Shown: piece by piece, positions 15,908-24,467 of the stretch
How the letters are laid out: each line of letters begins with the position of its first letter
Numbering within the stretch: position 1 is the stretch's first letter
Origin: Candidatus Krumholzibacteriia bacterium
GTDB taxonomy: Bacteria; Krumholzibacteriota; Krumholzibacteriia; Krumholzibacteriales; Krumholzibacteriaceae
Direction of reading: 5' to 3'
Length of the DNA stretch: 35,381 nucleotides
Assembly (NCBI GenBank): GCA_025453655.1
Contig: JALOPX010000009.1
Coordinates: 1-35,381, forward strand
Position numbers and translations under genes: made by a program
The notes under the pieces: model-generated
What the model saw: only the letters and a program-made list of their open reading frames with translations
The model's database searches: none
Told to the model about the DNA's origin: nothing

Positions 15908-16487
15908 CGCCTTGAAGGAACTCGGAAACATCGGGTCGGCCCACGCGATCACGGGGCTTTCGGAGCTGCTCAAGAAGAGGATCGACGTCTCCATAACGAA
16001 CGTTGACATCATTCCCCTGCAGATCATCTACACCCTCTTCAACGGGCCAGAGTCGATGGTTTCCGTCGTCTATCTGGAGGGGTACAGCGAGGACTTCAGG
16101 GGCATGATGTTCCTGATATTCCCGCATCCCGAAGCGCAGAAGATGGTCGAGATGGCGACCGGCAGCAAGGTCAAGGAGCTTGTCGTTTCCGACGAAATGG
16201 CCCTCTCCTCGCTCAAGGAGATAGGGAATATAATGTGCGGTTGTTACCTTAACACCCTCGCCATGTTCATCGGGCGAAGGATCATGCACTCCGTGCCCCA
16301 GATCTCGAACGACATGCTGGGAGCGGTGATGGATTCGATCCTGGTGGACCTGAGCCTGGAATCCGACTACGCGATCGTCCTGGAAACGGCGTTCTCGCTG
16401 ACGCAGAACGAATGCAAGGGATTCCTGTTCTTCATCCCGACTTCGGAGTCGATAGACACGATCTTCAACGCAATCAACGTGGAGTAG
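15870..16487 (+). CDS. cheC: CheY-P phosphatase CheC
   Basis: 205 residues. CheC dephosphorylates CheY-P and is stimulated by CheD. Two copies of the D/S-x3-E-x2-N active-site pattern are present: D13/E17/N20 (DALKELGN) and S113/E117/N120 (SSLKEIGN). The second also has the proline 23 residues later (P143). Both sites therefore look competent. The start lies inside the 3' end of cheA but is firmly supported by GGAAGGAG just upstream. cheY follows immediately, so phosphatase and substrate are co-produced. Confidence 0.93.
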   Translation: MSPIKRPSYLRIDALKELGNIGSAHAITGLSELLKKRIDVSITNVDIIPLQIIYTLFNGPESMVSVVYLEGYSEDFRGMMFLIFPHPEAQKMVEMATGSKVKELVVSDEMALSSLKEIGNIMCGCYLNTLAMFIGRRIMHSVPQISNDMLGAVMDSILVDLSLESDYAIVLETAFSLTQNECKGFLFFIPTSESIDTIFNAINVE

Positions 16488-16506
16488 ACGCGAAAGGAGC
16501 CGAATA

Positions 16507-16884
16507 GTGAAACCGAAAGTACTGGTGGTAGACGACGCAATTTTCATGAGAAAGATGATTTCCGACATCCTCGTGAGCCATGGGATGGAGGTCGTCGGCG
16601 AGGCCGAAACCGGGGCCGGTGCGGTGGAAAAATACGCTCAGCTTCAGCCCGACCTTGTGACCATGGACATCATAATGCCGGAGATGAACGGCATCGACGC
16701 GGTGAAAAACATCATTGCCGCCGATTCGCAGGCCAAGATAGTGATGTGCAGCGCGCTCGGGCAGCAGGCTCTCGTTCAGGACGCCCTCGCGGCTGGAGCG
16801 AAGGATTTCCTGATCAAGCCGTTCAACCCGTCCAGGGTGATCGAGGTTGTTTCGAAGATCCTCAACCAGGTTCCGGTGGTATAG
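16507..16884 (+). CDS. cheY: Chemotaxis response regulator CheY
   Basis: 125 residues, a single receiver domain. Residues D9/D10 (acidic Mg site), D54 (phosphoacceptor in VTMDIIMPEMNG), S82 (switch Thr/Ser position) and K104 (IKPF) are all present. The GTG start is preceded by AAAGGAG. It lacks an output domain, so it acts by protein contact. In flagellated bacteria the target is FliM, but no flagellar gene is in view here, so the target could instead be a surface-motility motor or a downstream TPR protein. The next gene begins about 20 nt later. Confidence 0.95.
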   Translation: MKPKVLVVDDAIFMRKMISDILVSHGMEVVGEAETGAGAVEKYAQLQPDLVTMDIIMPEMNGIDAVKNIIAADSQAKIVMCSALGQQALVQDALAAGAKDFLIKPFNPSRVIEVVSKILNQVPVV

Positions 16885-16906
16885 CGAGGCAACGAAAGGA
16901 CCGATG

Positions 16907-18733
16907 ATGCCTGAACTCAAAGGAAAAGAACGGGATATTCTCCTGAGTTTCGCCTCGAGAGTGGACCGGAACGACCCGGGCGCGTTGAACAATCTGGGAG
17001 TCCTGTACTACAGGAAGGGCATCTACGACGAGGCAATCGTTCAGTTCAAGGAAGCCCTGAAGATCGATTCCAGATTCGACCTGGCGCGGGAGAACCTGCA
17101 CTATCTCTTCGCCGAGACGAAAATGGAAGACCCGGACGTGTGCAGGTGGCAGAAGGAAGTGGAGAAGGATCCGGGGAATCAGGAGGCGATCCTGCGGCTC
17201 GGCACCAGCTACCAGAACATGGGCAGGCTCAAGGAAGCCTCCGACATGCTCGGGAAGGTGGTTTCCGCGAACCCGGACAACTATATGGCCAGGATACACC
17301 TCGGTTCGGCCCTCAAGGCGATGGGGCTGCATCAGCAGGCGCTGGAGCATTACCTGTGCGCGCAGGACCGGGTCGGCAATTCGGCCGTGTTCCACACCGA
17401 TCTCGGGGAGATCTATTACAACCTGGGCAGAACGGACGAGGCGATAACAGAACTGCTGGCTTCGATAAAACTCGACGCCGATTACTGGAGATCCCATTTC
17501 CTTCTTTCCTTCGCGTACGGAGACATAGGGCATCTTCAGGAGGCGCTCGAAGAAAGCCGCACGGCATCGAGGCTTAATCCTTCCTTCCAGAACACGGAAG
17601 CCAACCTCGCTCTTTCGAACGATTCGGGCGAGGGAAACGATCCGACGGCGTCGAGGAACATGGCCAAGGAGGTCCCGAGCCTCGAAAGCGTCTCGTTCAC
17701 CCTGGGAGCCGCCTACAGGGAACGCGGATATTACAAGGAAGCTTTGAAGGAACTGAAAAAAGCCCTCCTCGACATGCCCGAAAAAGACAGGGTGTACATA
17801 GAGATCGGCAAGGTCCACCTTTCGGAGGGCGCCGAGACGGAGGCGTTGAAATCCTTTTTGAAGGCTCTCGAGGAAAATCCCGAGAACGCAGAGGGATTCG
17901 GGCTGTGCGGGTGCATTTATCACCTTCAGCAGCAATACAGGAGGGCGGGCATCTGCTATCTGCAGGCCTTCAGGTTGAATTCAGCCGACGCGGATATCAT
18001 GAACAACCTCGGGGTTCTTCTCTACCAGGCCGGACTTCTGGAGGACGCCGAAAGGATGTTCAAGAAGGGATTGAACCTCAGCCTCTACAACCTCGAATTG
18101 AACTACAATTTCCTCGAGTGCAATCTGCTCAAGGAGGAGTACCTGATGGCGGAGAACCTCATTCAGAGGCTCGAAGCCTTCGTGGGCAAGAGCGCGATTC
18201 TTTACGAGAAGCGGGCGATACTTCATTACAAGCTGAACAGGATGACCCTCGCGCTGTTCGATATCGAAAGCGCGCTGACCTTCGACCGGAATTACGCCGA
18301 CGCCCTTTATCTGAAGGGCCTGATATGCCTGAGGGAGGAAAATTTCGACGGGGCGATAGAAGCCGTGCTGGAAGCCGGGAAAATATGCCCGAAGTACAAG
18401 GGATTCCATTTCTTCCTTGCCGTCGACGAGCACATCAAGTCCGATCCGGTAAGGGTGCCCAACACTCTTCCGGTAGAGCCGGACGACGAGCTTATCGAAA
18501 TTCTGCAGGCCGGCGTGAATAGAAGGTTCGACAAGATAAAGGATTTTCTTCTGTCCATAGTCGAGGAGGGAATCAGGGAAGTCGACAACGTCGACAATAT
18601 GAGCGAAGGCAAATCCGCCGAAGAAACCGGCTCCGCCCGTCCCGCGGCCAACGGCGCGAAGACTGGCAAGGTGCCGGCGGCGGGGGAAACCGGCAACGTC
18701 GATCTTCTCGAGGAAATAAGATTCGATCTGTGA
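16907..18733 (+). CDS. TPR-repeat protein in the chemotaxis operon
   Basis: 608 residues. The ATG at 16907 is preferred to the tandem ATG at 16904 because AAAGGA is then 6 nt away; the track's longer ORF overlaps cheY. Nearly the whole chain, to about residue 530, is tetratricopeptide repeats: ALNNLGVLYYRKGIYDEAIVQF is a clear first unit, and AIITELLASIKL-like, ALKELKKAL and EDAERMFKKGL units follow. The last ~70 residues are charged and low in complexity. There is no signal peptide, so it should be cytoplasmic. TPR arrays bind other proteins; its position right after cheY suggests a scaffold or output adaptor for the Che pathway, which is inference. Confidence 0.9.
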   Translation: MPELKGKERDILLSFASRVDRNDPGALNNLGVLYYRKGIYDEAIVQFKEALKIDSRFDLARENLHYLFAETKMEDPDVCRWQKEVEKDPGNQEAILRLGTSYQNMGRLKEASDMLGKVVSANPDNYMARIHLGSALKAMGLHQQALEHYLCAQDRVGNSAVFHTDLGEIYYNLGRTDEAITELLASIKLDADYWRSHFLLSFAYGDIGHLQEALEESRTASRLNPSFQNTEANLALSNDSGEGNDPTASRNMAKEVPSLESVSFTLGAAYRERGYYKEALKELKKALLDMPEKDRVYIEIGKVHLSEGAETEALKSFLKALEENPENAEGFGLCGCIYHLQQQYRRAGICYLQAFRLNSADADIMNNLGVLLYQAGLLEDAERMFKKGLNLSLYNLELNYNFLECNLLKEEYLMAENLIQRLEAFVGKSAILYEKRAILHYKLNRMTLALFDIESALTFDRNYADALYLKGLICLREENFDGAIEAVLEAGKICPKYKGFHFFLAVDEHIKSDPVRVPNTLPVEPDDELIEILQAGVNRRFDKIKDFLLSIVEEGIREVDNVDNMSEGKSAEETGSARPAANGAKTGKVPAAGETGNVDLLEEIRFDL

Positions 18734-18754
18734 CCGGTGAAAGGATAATTTAGT

Positions 18755-19882
18755 ATGGCCATCCAGTCGTCAATACAGGAACTGGGACTGTTCGATCTCT
18801 TTCAACTGCTGCACATGAACGGCAAAACGGGCAGGCTCATCATCACCGATACCGGGGGGAACAGGGAGGCGCAGGTTCTTTTTCAGTCCGGCTCGGTGTG
18901 CATGGCTTCCGTTCACGATCGTTCACCCAAAACCGTGGACATGCTCCTTGAGGAGTGGGGAGTGGTGGACCAGACGAGCATGCAGGTCGTGGCGCGGACG
19001 ATCGACAACCACAAGAACCTTCTGGATTGCCTCGTGGCCGCCGGGATCTCATCCAGGACGCACCTTGAAAGCTTTTTCTCGGCGCGGATACGCGAATGCG
19101 TCTACGGCGTGTTCAAGTGGGAATCGGGGGACTGCCGGTTCCTCGAGGAGGAGCTGGACTCCAGGCGCGAAGTGCTCGCGCTTCTTAATACCGAGAACCT
19201 CATAATGGAAGGCGCCCGCAGGATAGACGAATGGTCGAATATAATGAACAAGGTTCCGTCGAGGCATTCGGTCTTCCGGATATGCCTCGGCAACGAACAG
19301 GACCAGAAGCTCAATCTGAAGCCCAAGGAGTGGGAGATACTCTCGCTGATCGACGGCAACCGGTCGGTCCATGAAATCAACAACATCGTGGGCGAGGATC
19401 TTTTCACGACGAGCAAGCTGATCTACGGCCTTGTCGTGATGGGGGTGATAGAGCTGGCGGTCGACGAGACCAATGCCGAAATTCCCGCGAACAACGAGGA
19501 ACGCATCGACGAGCTGGTACGCAAGGGGAGAAACTATTACAGCCATCTCAACCTCGAGAAGGCGGCCGCGGAATTCGAAAAGGCGCTGCAGGTCGATCCC
19601 GAATGTTTCGAGGCCATGAGGATGCTCGGGGAGATCTACTACAAGCTCGACAGGCTCAGCGAGGCGGCCGTTTATCTTCGCAAGGCGAGAACACAGCGTC
19701 CGCAGAATCAGAAAACGATGTTCATAAAGGGGTATCTGCACGCAAGGCTAGGAGAGGTGGAGATGGCGATAAAGGAGTGGGAGGAGCTCAGGGAAAAGGC
19801 CAGGAACCCCAAAATCATAGACCTTGTGAAACACCGGATCGGCGTCGCCAGGGAATGGGAGAAGGTCCTCCAGGAGTACTAG
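18755..19882 (+). CDS. DUF4388 (PATAN-like) and TPR protein
   Basis: 375 residues. The N terminus (MAIQSSIQELGLFDLFQLLH, then GRLIITDTGG and QVLFQSGSVCMASV) matches the DUF4388/PATAN pattern, a small domain found in bacterial signalling and gliding-related regulators. The middle (about 180-245) looks like a winged-helix-like segment (EWEILSLIDGNRSVHEI). Two to three TPR-like units (about 250-345, ARKGRNYYSHLNLEKAAAEF region) finish the protein. It appears cytoplasmic. It is the last gene of the che operon, 21 nt after the previous TPR gene. PatA-like proteins in other phyla work with receiver domains, so a partner role with CheY is plausible but inferred. Confidence 0.88.
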   Translation: MAIQSSIQELGLFDLFQLLHMNGKTGRLIITDTGGNREAQVLFQSGSVCMASVHDRSPKTVDMLLEEWGVVDQTSMQVVARTIDNHKNLLDCLVAAGISSRTHLESFFSARIRECVYGVFKWESGDCRFLEEELDSRREVLALLNTENLIMEGARRIDEWSNIMNKVPSRHSVFRICLGNEQDQKLNLKPKEWEILSLIDGNRSVHEINNIVGEDLFTTSKLIYGLVVMGVIELAVDETNAEIPANNEERIDELVRKGRNYYSHLNLEKAAAEFEKALQVDPECFEAMRMLGEIYYKLDRLSEAAVYLRKARTQRPQNQKTMFIKGYLHARLGEVEMAIKEWEELREKARNPKIIDLVKHRIGVAREWEKVLQEY

Positions 19883-19905
19883 AGCCCCGTTCCCGGCCCC
19901 GCGAA

Positions 19906-19926
19906 GCGGCTCGGGGAAAGAGCCGC
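19906..19926 (+). terminator. Possible terminator hairpin after the che operon
   Basis: GCGGCTC-GGGGAAA-GAGCCGC is a perfect 7-bp stem 24 nt after the last che-operon stop. There is no T run directly after it, so intrinsic termination would be weak. The 163-nt gap to the transporter gene otherwise holds only a poor promoter candidate (TTAAAT at 19966, 17 bp, TAGTAT at 19989). Confidence 0.35.
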
Positions 19927-20045
19927 CCGCCGGGGGATATTCTTCCGGACCGTTAAAACTATCCTTTAAATCGAACCTTCGCGCGTGGTAGTATCCCGTC
20001 TCGCCGATCTTTGCCTGTTCGGCGTTTTGACAAAGGACGCGGTAC

Positions 20046-20924
20046 ATGGGAGAAATTTACGCCCTGACAACAGCCGTCATCTGGTCTTTCGCGGTGATCC
20101 TTTTCAAAAGGTCGGGCGAGAGGATTCCTCCGTTCGCCCTGAATTTTTTCAGGGTCGGCCTCGCTTCGCTATTCTTCGCCGCCACGCTGCTCGTGATGAG
20201 GGAGCCGATCCTGGGGGTGGCGCCCCTGGGGGATTACCTGATCCTTATAGCGAGCGGAGTGATCGCGATAGGGATATCGGACACCCTTTTCCACAAATGC
20301 CTGAACATGGTCGGGGCCGGAATAAACGCCATCGTCGACTGCCTCTATTCCCCCATGATCATCTACTTCGCCTACATCCTCCTCGGCGAGAGGCTGAGTT
20401 TCTGGCACTACATCGGGATGGTGACGATCCTCGCCGGAGTTCTCCTTACGACCAGGGTCGAGCCGCCCGGGGGCAGCTCGAGAAAACGGCTGGTGGCGGG
20501 GATATTCTGGGGAGTCTGCTCGATGGTGACCCTGGGGTTCGGGATCGTCATCGCAAAACCGGTCCTCGACAGGTCTCCGGTCATATGGGCCACGGCGGTC
20601 AGGCAGATCGGCTGTTTCCTGGCGATGGTGCCGGTTGCCCTCCTTTCGCCGAAGAGAGGCGAGATCTTCGCGACATTCCTGCCGCAGAGGCACTGGAAGT
20701 TCATGATTCCCGGGACCTTTCTCGGATCGTATCTCGCCCTCATATTCTGGATAGCCGGGATGAAATACACACAGGCGGGCATTGCCGCCATCCTGAACCA
20801 GACCAGCTCGATACATATACTGATTTTCGCGTCGCTCTTCCTGAAGGAGCCGTTCACCAGATTCAAGCTCGCCGCCGCGATTCTCGCCATCGGCGGCGTG
20901 TTGATGGTGACCATCGGGACGTAA
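20046..20924 (+). CDS. EamA/DMT-superfamily transporter
   Basis: 292 residues, the standard length for ten-helix drug/metabolite transporters of the inner membrane. Two repeated EamA halves are visible. The first begins EIYALTTAVIWSFAVILFKR and ends GVLLTT; the second begins GIFWGVCSMVTLGFGIVIAK and ends GGVLMVTIGT. The signature-like SSIHILIFASLFLKEPFTRFK occurs near the end, as in typical members. Substrate cannot be predicted; homologues export amino acids, nucleotide derivatives or other small metabolites. AAAGGA lies upstream of the ATG. It is a single gene, ending tail-to-tail with the protease. Confidence 0.9.
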   Translation: MGEIYALTTAVIWSFAVILFKRSGERIPPFALNFFRVGLASLFFAATLLVMREPILGVAPLGDYLILIASGVIAIGISDTLFHKCLNMVGAGINAIVDCLYSPMIIYFAYILLGERLSFWHYIGMVTILAGVLLTTRVEPPGGSSRKRLVAGIFWGVCSMVTLGFGIVIAKPVLDRSPVIWATAVRQIGCFLAMVPVALLSPKRGEIFATFLPQRHWKFMIPGTFLGSYLALIFWIAGMKYTQAGIAAILNQTSSIHILIFASLFLKEPFTRFKLAAAILAIGGVLMVTIGT

Positions 20925-20949
20925 AAAGGGCGCGCCGGCGCGCGCCCTT
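20923..20949. terminator. Bidirectional rho-independent terminator
   Basis: AAGGGCGCGC-CGGC-GCGCGCCCTT is a 10-bp perfect stem between the convergent transporter and protease genes. On the minus strand it ends in TTTTT, making a strong terminator for the protease. On the plus strand only TTA follows, so it is weaker for the transporter. Confidence 0.75.
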
Positions 20950-20980
20950 AATGGCGATGGCGGGAGAGTCCGCGCCCTGA

Positions 20981-23900
20981 CTATCTCAGATATACGATCT
21001 TCCTCGTCTGCCTGTAATCGCCCGCGACGAGTCTCATGAAGTAGACGCCCGAGGCGACCCCCCGCGAGGAGTCGTCCTTCCCGTTCCATACGCTCACGTG
21101 GCTCCCGGTATCCATCTTCCCGCTCTCCAGCGTCCTCACGAGCCTTCCCGCCGTGTCGTATATCTTGAGGCTCACCCGCGCCGGCGCGGCTATCGACCAG
21201 GCGATGGTCGTCGTGCCGTTGAACGGGTTCGGATAGTTCTGGCTCAGTTCGTTCAAGAGGGTCGGGATGTCGGGCGAATCGGTCGTGTTCTCCTCGATGC
21301 AGGCGCCGCCGACGTTGGAATACCCGCCCGCGTACCCCGAGTCGTCGACGATGTTGACGCGGTAGTAGCGGCATCCCGACACGGGGCTGTGCTCGAACCC
21401 CTCGGCCGACGCCTCCACAGTCCCGATGAAGTTCGCGATGTCGGGGACGAAACCCTCGGTCGTGTCCGAGTATATCGCGTAGTAATCGAACCCGCCGGGT
21501 ATCCTCGCCTCCCATGAGAGCCCGAGGGTCGTGTCGTTCAGCGCAGCAACGGAAAGGCCCTGGACGTACGACGGAGCGAAGGTCCGGGCAAGGGGCCCGC
21601 CGAAGGCCCCGACGTCGGACCTCGAGCCGTCAGTGTCGGGGATCGCAGGATCCCCCCTGTCGATCCCGCCCGAATGAACGCCGAGCTGGTAATTGAAAGT
21701 TCCAGGGTTTGAGTACCGCGGATCCCTGCTGAAGTTCGTCGAGTCCGCTACAATGGTGACGATGTCGACCGGGAGGTTCCCGAAGCAATCGTTGAACCGG
21801 AACTCGATATTGTTCGCGGTTGTTGCGTGGAAGCCGCTCGGCGAGCCGCCCGTTATCATATTGTTCCTGACGCCGCAGGAGACCGCGCCCGACATGAAGA
21901 CGTTCCCGCCCGCGTAGAGGCTGCTGTTTCGGTCGATCGTGTTGTTCGCCCATCCGCCCCACGAGCTGTCGGCGTAAATCCCCCCTGCCACCGTCCCCGC
22001 TTCGTTCAGCGCCACGACCGAGTTCCCGAGGTCGAAGGCGGCGGCCCTGTGATATATCCCGCCGCCCATGGAGGCCGCGTAGTTGCCTTCAAGGACAGTG
22101 TTGCCGATCGACAGGGAGGAACGCTCGCTGTAAATGCCCCCGCCGTTTGTGAGGCATTCGTTCGAGAGTATCGAATCGCCGTCGGTGGAAAGCGGAGAGA
22201 ATTTCGCGTAAACGCCGCCGCCGTCCCTGTACCCCGAAGAGCCGTTTATCACGTTCCCGGACATCGTGACGGTCGAATGGAGGGCGTAGATCCCCCCGCC
22301 GTTCCTCGTGCCGGCATATTCGAGGTGCGGGACCGACCCCGATATCGTGTTGCCCGAAACAGTCGCGCCGGCCTGGTAAAGGTAGATGCCCCCGCCGCTC
22401 TGGGCGCGGCACCCCGATATCGTGTTGCCCGATATCGTCACGTTGCCGTTATAGCAGGCGATCGCGCCGCCCGCGCTGAAAGCGCCGACGCTCGTGTACC
22501 CGCAGTTGTCGAATACGTTGTTCTTGATGATGGCCGGGGCGTTGTAGGTGAAAACGCCTCCGCCGTAGACCCCGCTCGCCGGGATCGCGGCCGCCGTGCC
22601 CGTCCCGTTCCGGATCGTGAAACCTTCTATCCCCGGCGTTCCCGATCCGATCGTGACGAACGAAACCACGCTTCCGTTGTGCGATATGACCGACGGCCAG
22701 GTTTGGGGATCCCTCGCGGTGAACGAGGCGTTCCATCCTCCCAGAAGGTAAATCGATTTTACGATCCCCACCGATTCGTAATATGTTCCCTCGCTCACCA
22801 TGATGGAATCGCCCGCGGCTGCCGCGCCCACCGCGTCCTGGATCGTCAGGGCGGCCCAGGCGGGGGTCGTGTAGGGATGGATGTTCCCGCCCGCGGGGGA
22901 GACGTAGCGGTACGGTTTCCCTGCTATGGTGAAATCGCCGTCGCTCGTGTCGTACCCGCCGACCTCGCCCTCGTACCAGGCGATCACCTTGATCCTCGCC
23001 GTAGTGACCGGCAGGTCTTCGACGTTCCATGTAAAGGAGCTCGCCGCGCCCGAAAGGCCCGAGGCGATCGTGTAATCGTAATTGCTCCCGCCGTCGATGC
23101 TGAGAAGAACGCTGATCGAGTCGGGCACGACGCGGCTCGTGGTCCAGAGAATGTCGTAATCCCCGCCGACCTCGAGCTCCTCCCCGCCGTTCGGGGCGTC
23201 GACGTGGACGTAGACGGTTCCGGGGATATACGTTATCTGCCTCGTTCCGGATCCGATTCCGTTGTTACCGTATTTGATGTAGCCGAAACCGTCCTGTCCC
23301 CAGTCCTCGCCCCAGCTGTTCTTTATTATCCAGGCCCCTTCCCCCCCGCACTGATTGTCGTCCCATCCCACGATGAGGACGGCATGATACCCCACAACCT
23401 CGTCCTCCCAGCTGAAGCAGCCCGACAGGTAATCGTAGAACCTGTCGACGATGGTCAGGGTCGTGTAGACGGGCCCGGAGAGCAGGGCCTCCTTGATCGA
23501 GTTGACGTTGTTCGTAACTCCGGTATGGCTGGCGATCCAGGCAACGGGTTCGCAATTCCCCTGGGTGCAGGGAAGATCGTCGCGCCCCTCATAGGGGATG
23601 CACGATTCGAGCACCTGCCCGTAATTCATCATTATATAATAGGCCGAGTAGCTGGTCCCGCCGCCGCACCCGTCGTCGTAGGGATTGCAGTAAAGGGTCT
23701 GCGCCTCGGAAAGGTCCTCGATCCTGTCGTCATATATCCTTATATGCGACTCGAGCTGACCGACCGCCGCGAATGCCCAGCATGAGCCGCAGCTTCCCTG
23801 GTTTCTGGCGGGGGTCGTCCCGCCGAGCAGGCGCCAGTCGAAAACGGGATCATATGTCGCCCCTTCCGGAGCCTCGATCATCGGACGCCCGCTGTCGACT

Positions 23901-24142
23901 CCGGGCGGCATCGGGATCACCCCGCAGAGCGCCCGTTTCTCCGCCGCCGAGAGTTTCGACACGGAGGTGGTTCCCGCCGTCCAGTGCAGCCCCTTCTCCT
24001 GAATCTCCCTGTTGATCCTCTCTATTCGAAGGCTTTCCGCCTCATCCGGGGTCTCGGTCGGGGTCGACACGGGGCCGAGGGAGACGATCAGCACCATCGC
24101 TGAAACGGATATGAAAAAACGAAGCGCGGCTCTTATTCCCAT
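20981..24142 (-). CDS. Secreted papain-family (C1A) protease with beta-helix and C-terminal sorting domain
   Basis: 1053 residues. The Met at 24142 is chosen over the track's 24196 because AGGAG precedes it and a signal peptide (MGIRAALRFFISVSAMVLIV) then starts the protein. The papain domain (about 95-310) has all catalytic residues: Q115, C121 (NQGSCGSCWAF), H253 (GYHAVLIVGW) and N275 (IIKNSWGEDWG). A Kre9/KNH-like Ig segment (NGGEELEVGGDYDILW) follows. Then comes a right-handed parallel beta-helix of about 350 residues with GGGIY/SGNTISG repeats. A fibronectin-III-like domain is next, and the end is a FlgD/Por-type domain (YPNPFNGTT..LKIYDTAGRLVRTL..GVYFMRL). It is probably exported across the outer membrane and may be surface-attached. 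It has its own strong promoter. Confidence 0.93.
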   Translation of the reverse strand: MGIRAALRFFISVSAMVLIVSLGPVSTPTETPDEAESLRIERINREIQEKGLHWTAGTTSVSKLSAAEKRALCGVIPMPPGVDSGRPMIEAPEGATYDPVFDWRLLGGTTPARNQGSCGSCWAFAAVGQLESHIRIYDDRIEDLSEAQTLYCNPYDDGCGGGTSYSAYYIMMNYGQVLESCIPYEGRDDLPCTQGNCEPVAWIASHTGVTNNVNSIKEALLSGPVYTTLTIVDRFYDYLSGCFSWEDEVVGYHAVLIVGWDDNQCGGEGAWIIKNSWGEDWGQDGFGYIKYGNNGIGSGTRQITYIPGTVYVHVDAPNGGEELEVGGDYDILWTTSRVVPDSISVLLSIDGGSNYDYTIASGLSGAASSFTWNVEDLPVTTARIKVIAWYEGEVGGYDTSDGDFTIAGKPYRYVSPAGGNIHPYTTPAWAALTIQDAVGAAAAGDSIMVSEGTYYESVGIVKSIYLLGGWNASFTARDPQTWPSVISHNGSVVSFVTIGSGTPGIEGFTIRNGTGTAAAIPASGVYGGGVFTYNAPAIIKNNVFDNCGYTSVGAFSAGGAIACYNGNVTISGNTISGCRAQSGGGIYLYQAGATVSGNTISGSVPHLEYAGTRNGGGIYALHSTVTMSGNVINGSSGYRDGGGVYAKFSPLSTDGDSILSNECLTNGGGIYSERSSLSIGNTVLEGNYAASMGGGIYHRAAAFDLGNSVVALNEAGTVAGGIYADSSWGGWANNTIDRNSSLYAGGNVFMSGAVSCGVRNNMITGGSPSGFHATTANNIEFRFNDCFGNLPVDIVTIVADSTNFSRDPRYSNPGTFNYQLGVHSGGIDRGDPAIPDTDGSRSDVGAFGGPLARTFAPSYVQGLSVAALNDTTLGLSWEARIPGGFDYYAIYSDTTEGFVPDIANFIGTVEASAEGFEHSPVSGCRYYRVNIVDDSGYAGGYSNVGGACIEENTTDSPDIPTLLNELSQNYPNPFNGTTTIAWSIAAPARVSLKIYDTAGRLVRTLESGKMDTGSHVSVWNGKDDSSRGVASGVYFMRLVAGDYRQTRKIVYLR

Positions 24143-24175
24143 GCGTGAGACTCTCCTTGTAAGTGCGTTCCCGTG

Positions 24176-24204
24176 ATTATACCACACCCGCCACATTATG
24201 GCAA
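24176..24204 (-). promoter_or_regulatory. Strong sigma70 promoter of the protease gene
   Basis: On the minus strand TTGCCA (24204-24199) and a perfect TATAAT (24181-24176) are 17 bp apart. Transcription would start near 24169, about 27 nt before the chosen ATG at 24142. This also argues against the longer ORF start at 24196, which lies upstream of the transcription start. Confidence 0.75.
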
Positions 24205-24250
24205 TGCTAAGAATATGACAGACAACAAGTTAATCACTTCATAAATTTCC

Positions 24251-24290
24251 GGCGATTCCCTGTCGTTCCCTGACGCTCCCCATCGCTCCC
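24251..24290. repeat. Four 10-bp phased repeats (consensus nnnCGyTCCC)
   Basis: Four successive 10-bp units each end in TCCC: GGCGATTCCC, TGTCGTTCCC, TGACGCTCCC, CATCGCTCCC. The period matches one DNA helix turn, so the repeats face the same side. They lie about 80-120 bp upstream of the protease transcription start and about 100-140 bp upstream of the moxR promoter. TGTCGCTCCC also occurs at 9212-9221 before the PhzF-family gene. A multi-site operator is a possible reading. Confidence 0.5.
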
Positions 24291-24321
24291 GAGCCGCGGG
24301 CCGCGCCGGGCCGCCCGGTGG

Positions 24322-24347
24322 AACTTTCCGGGGGAGGAAGGTTTTAA
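24322..24347 (+). terminator. Terminator-like hairpin upstream of the moxR promoter
   Basis: AACTTTCC and GGAAGGTT form an 8-bp stem (one G-U pair) around GGGGGA and are followed by TTAAAA. No plus-strand gene lies upstream, so it may insulate moxR from readthrough starting in the divergent region, or it may be chance. Confidence 0.3.
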
Positions 24348-24390
24348 AATGACTCGTGGAAGATCGGGCGGGCAGCAGAGGCGTTTGCCC

Positions 24391-24419
24391 TTGATAGGAA
24401 ACGCCGGATCGTGTAACAT
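24391..24419 (+). promoter_or_regulatory. Sigma70-type promoter of the moxR-bat operon
   Basis: TTGATA (24391-24396) and TAACAT (24414-24419) are 17 bp apart, matching the -35 and -10 consensus at five and four positions. Transcription would start near 24426, about 40 nt before the moxR ATG. No other clear promoter is seen before the end of batE. Confidence 0.6.
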
Positions 24420-24467
24420 GCGCGTTTCAAGGGAGATAAAGGCTTATTTAAACGGGAGTATGGCGGA

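Noticed and set aside
21827-23785. 652-residue plus-strand ORF
   Set aside because: It is wholly antisense to the protease, is Arg/Val/Pro-rich as expected for a GC-rich shadow frame, and has no recognisable motif.
24251-24290. CRISPR array
   Set aside because: Units are 10 bp, degenerate and without spacers; no cas gene is nearby.
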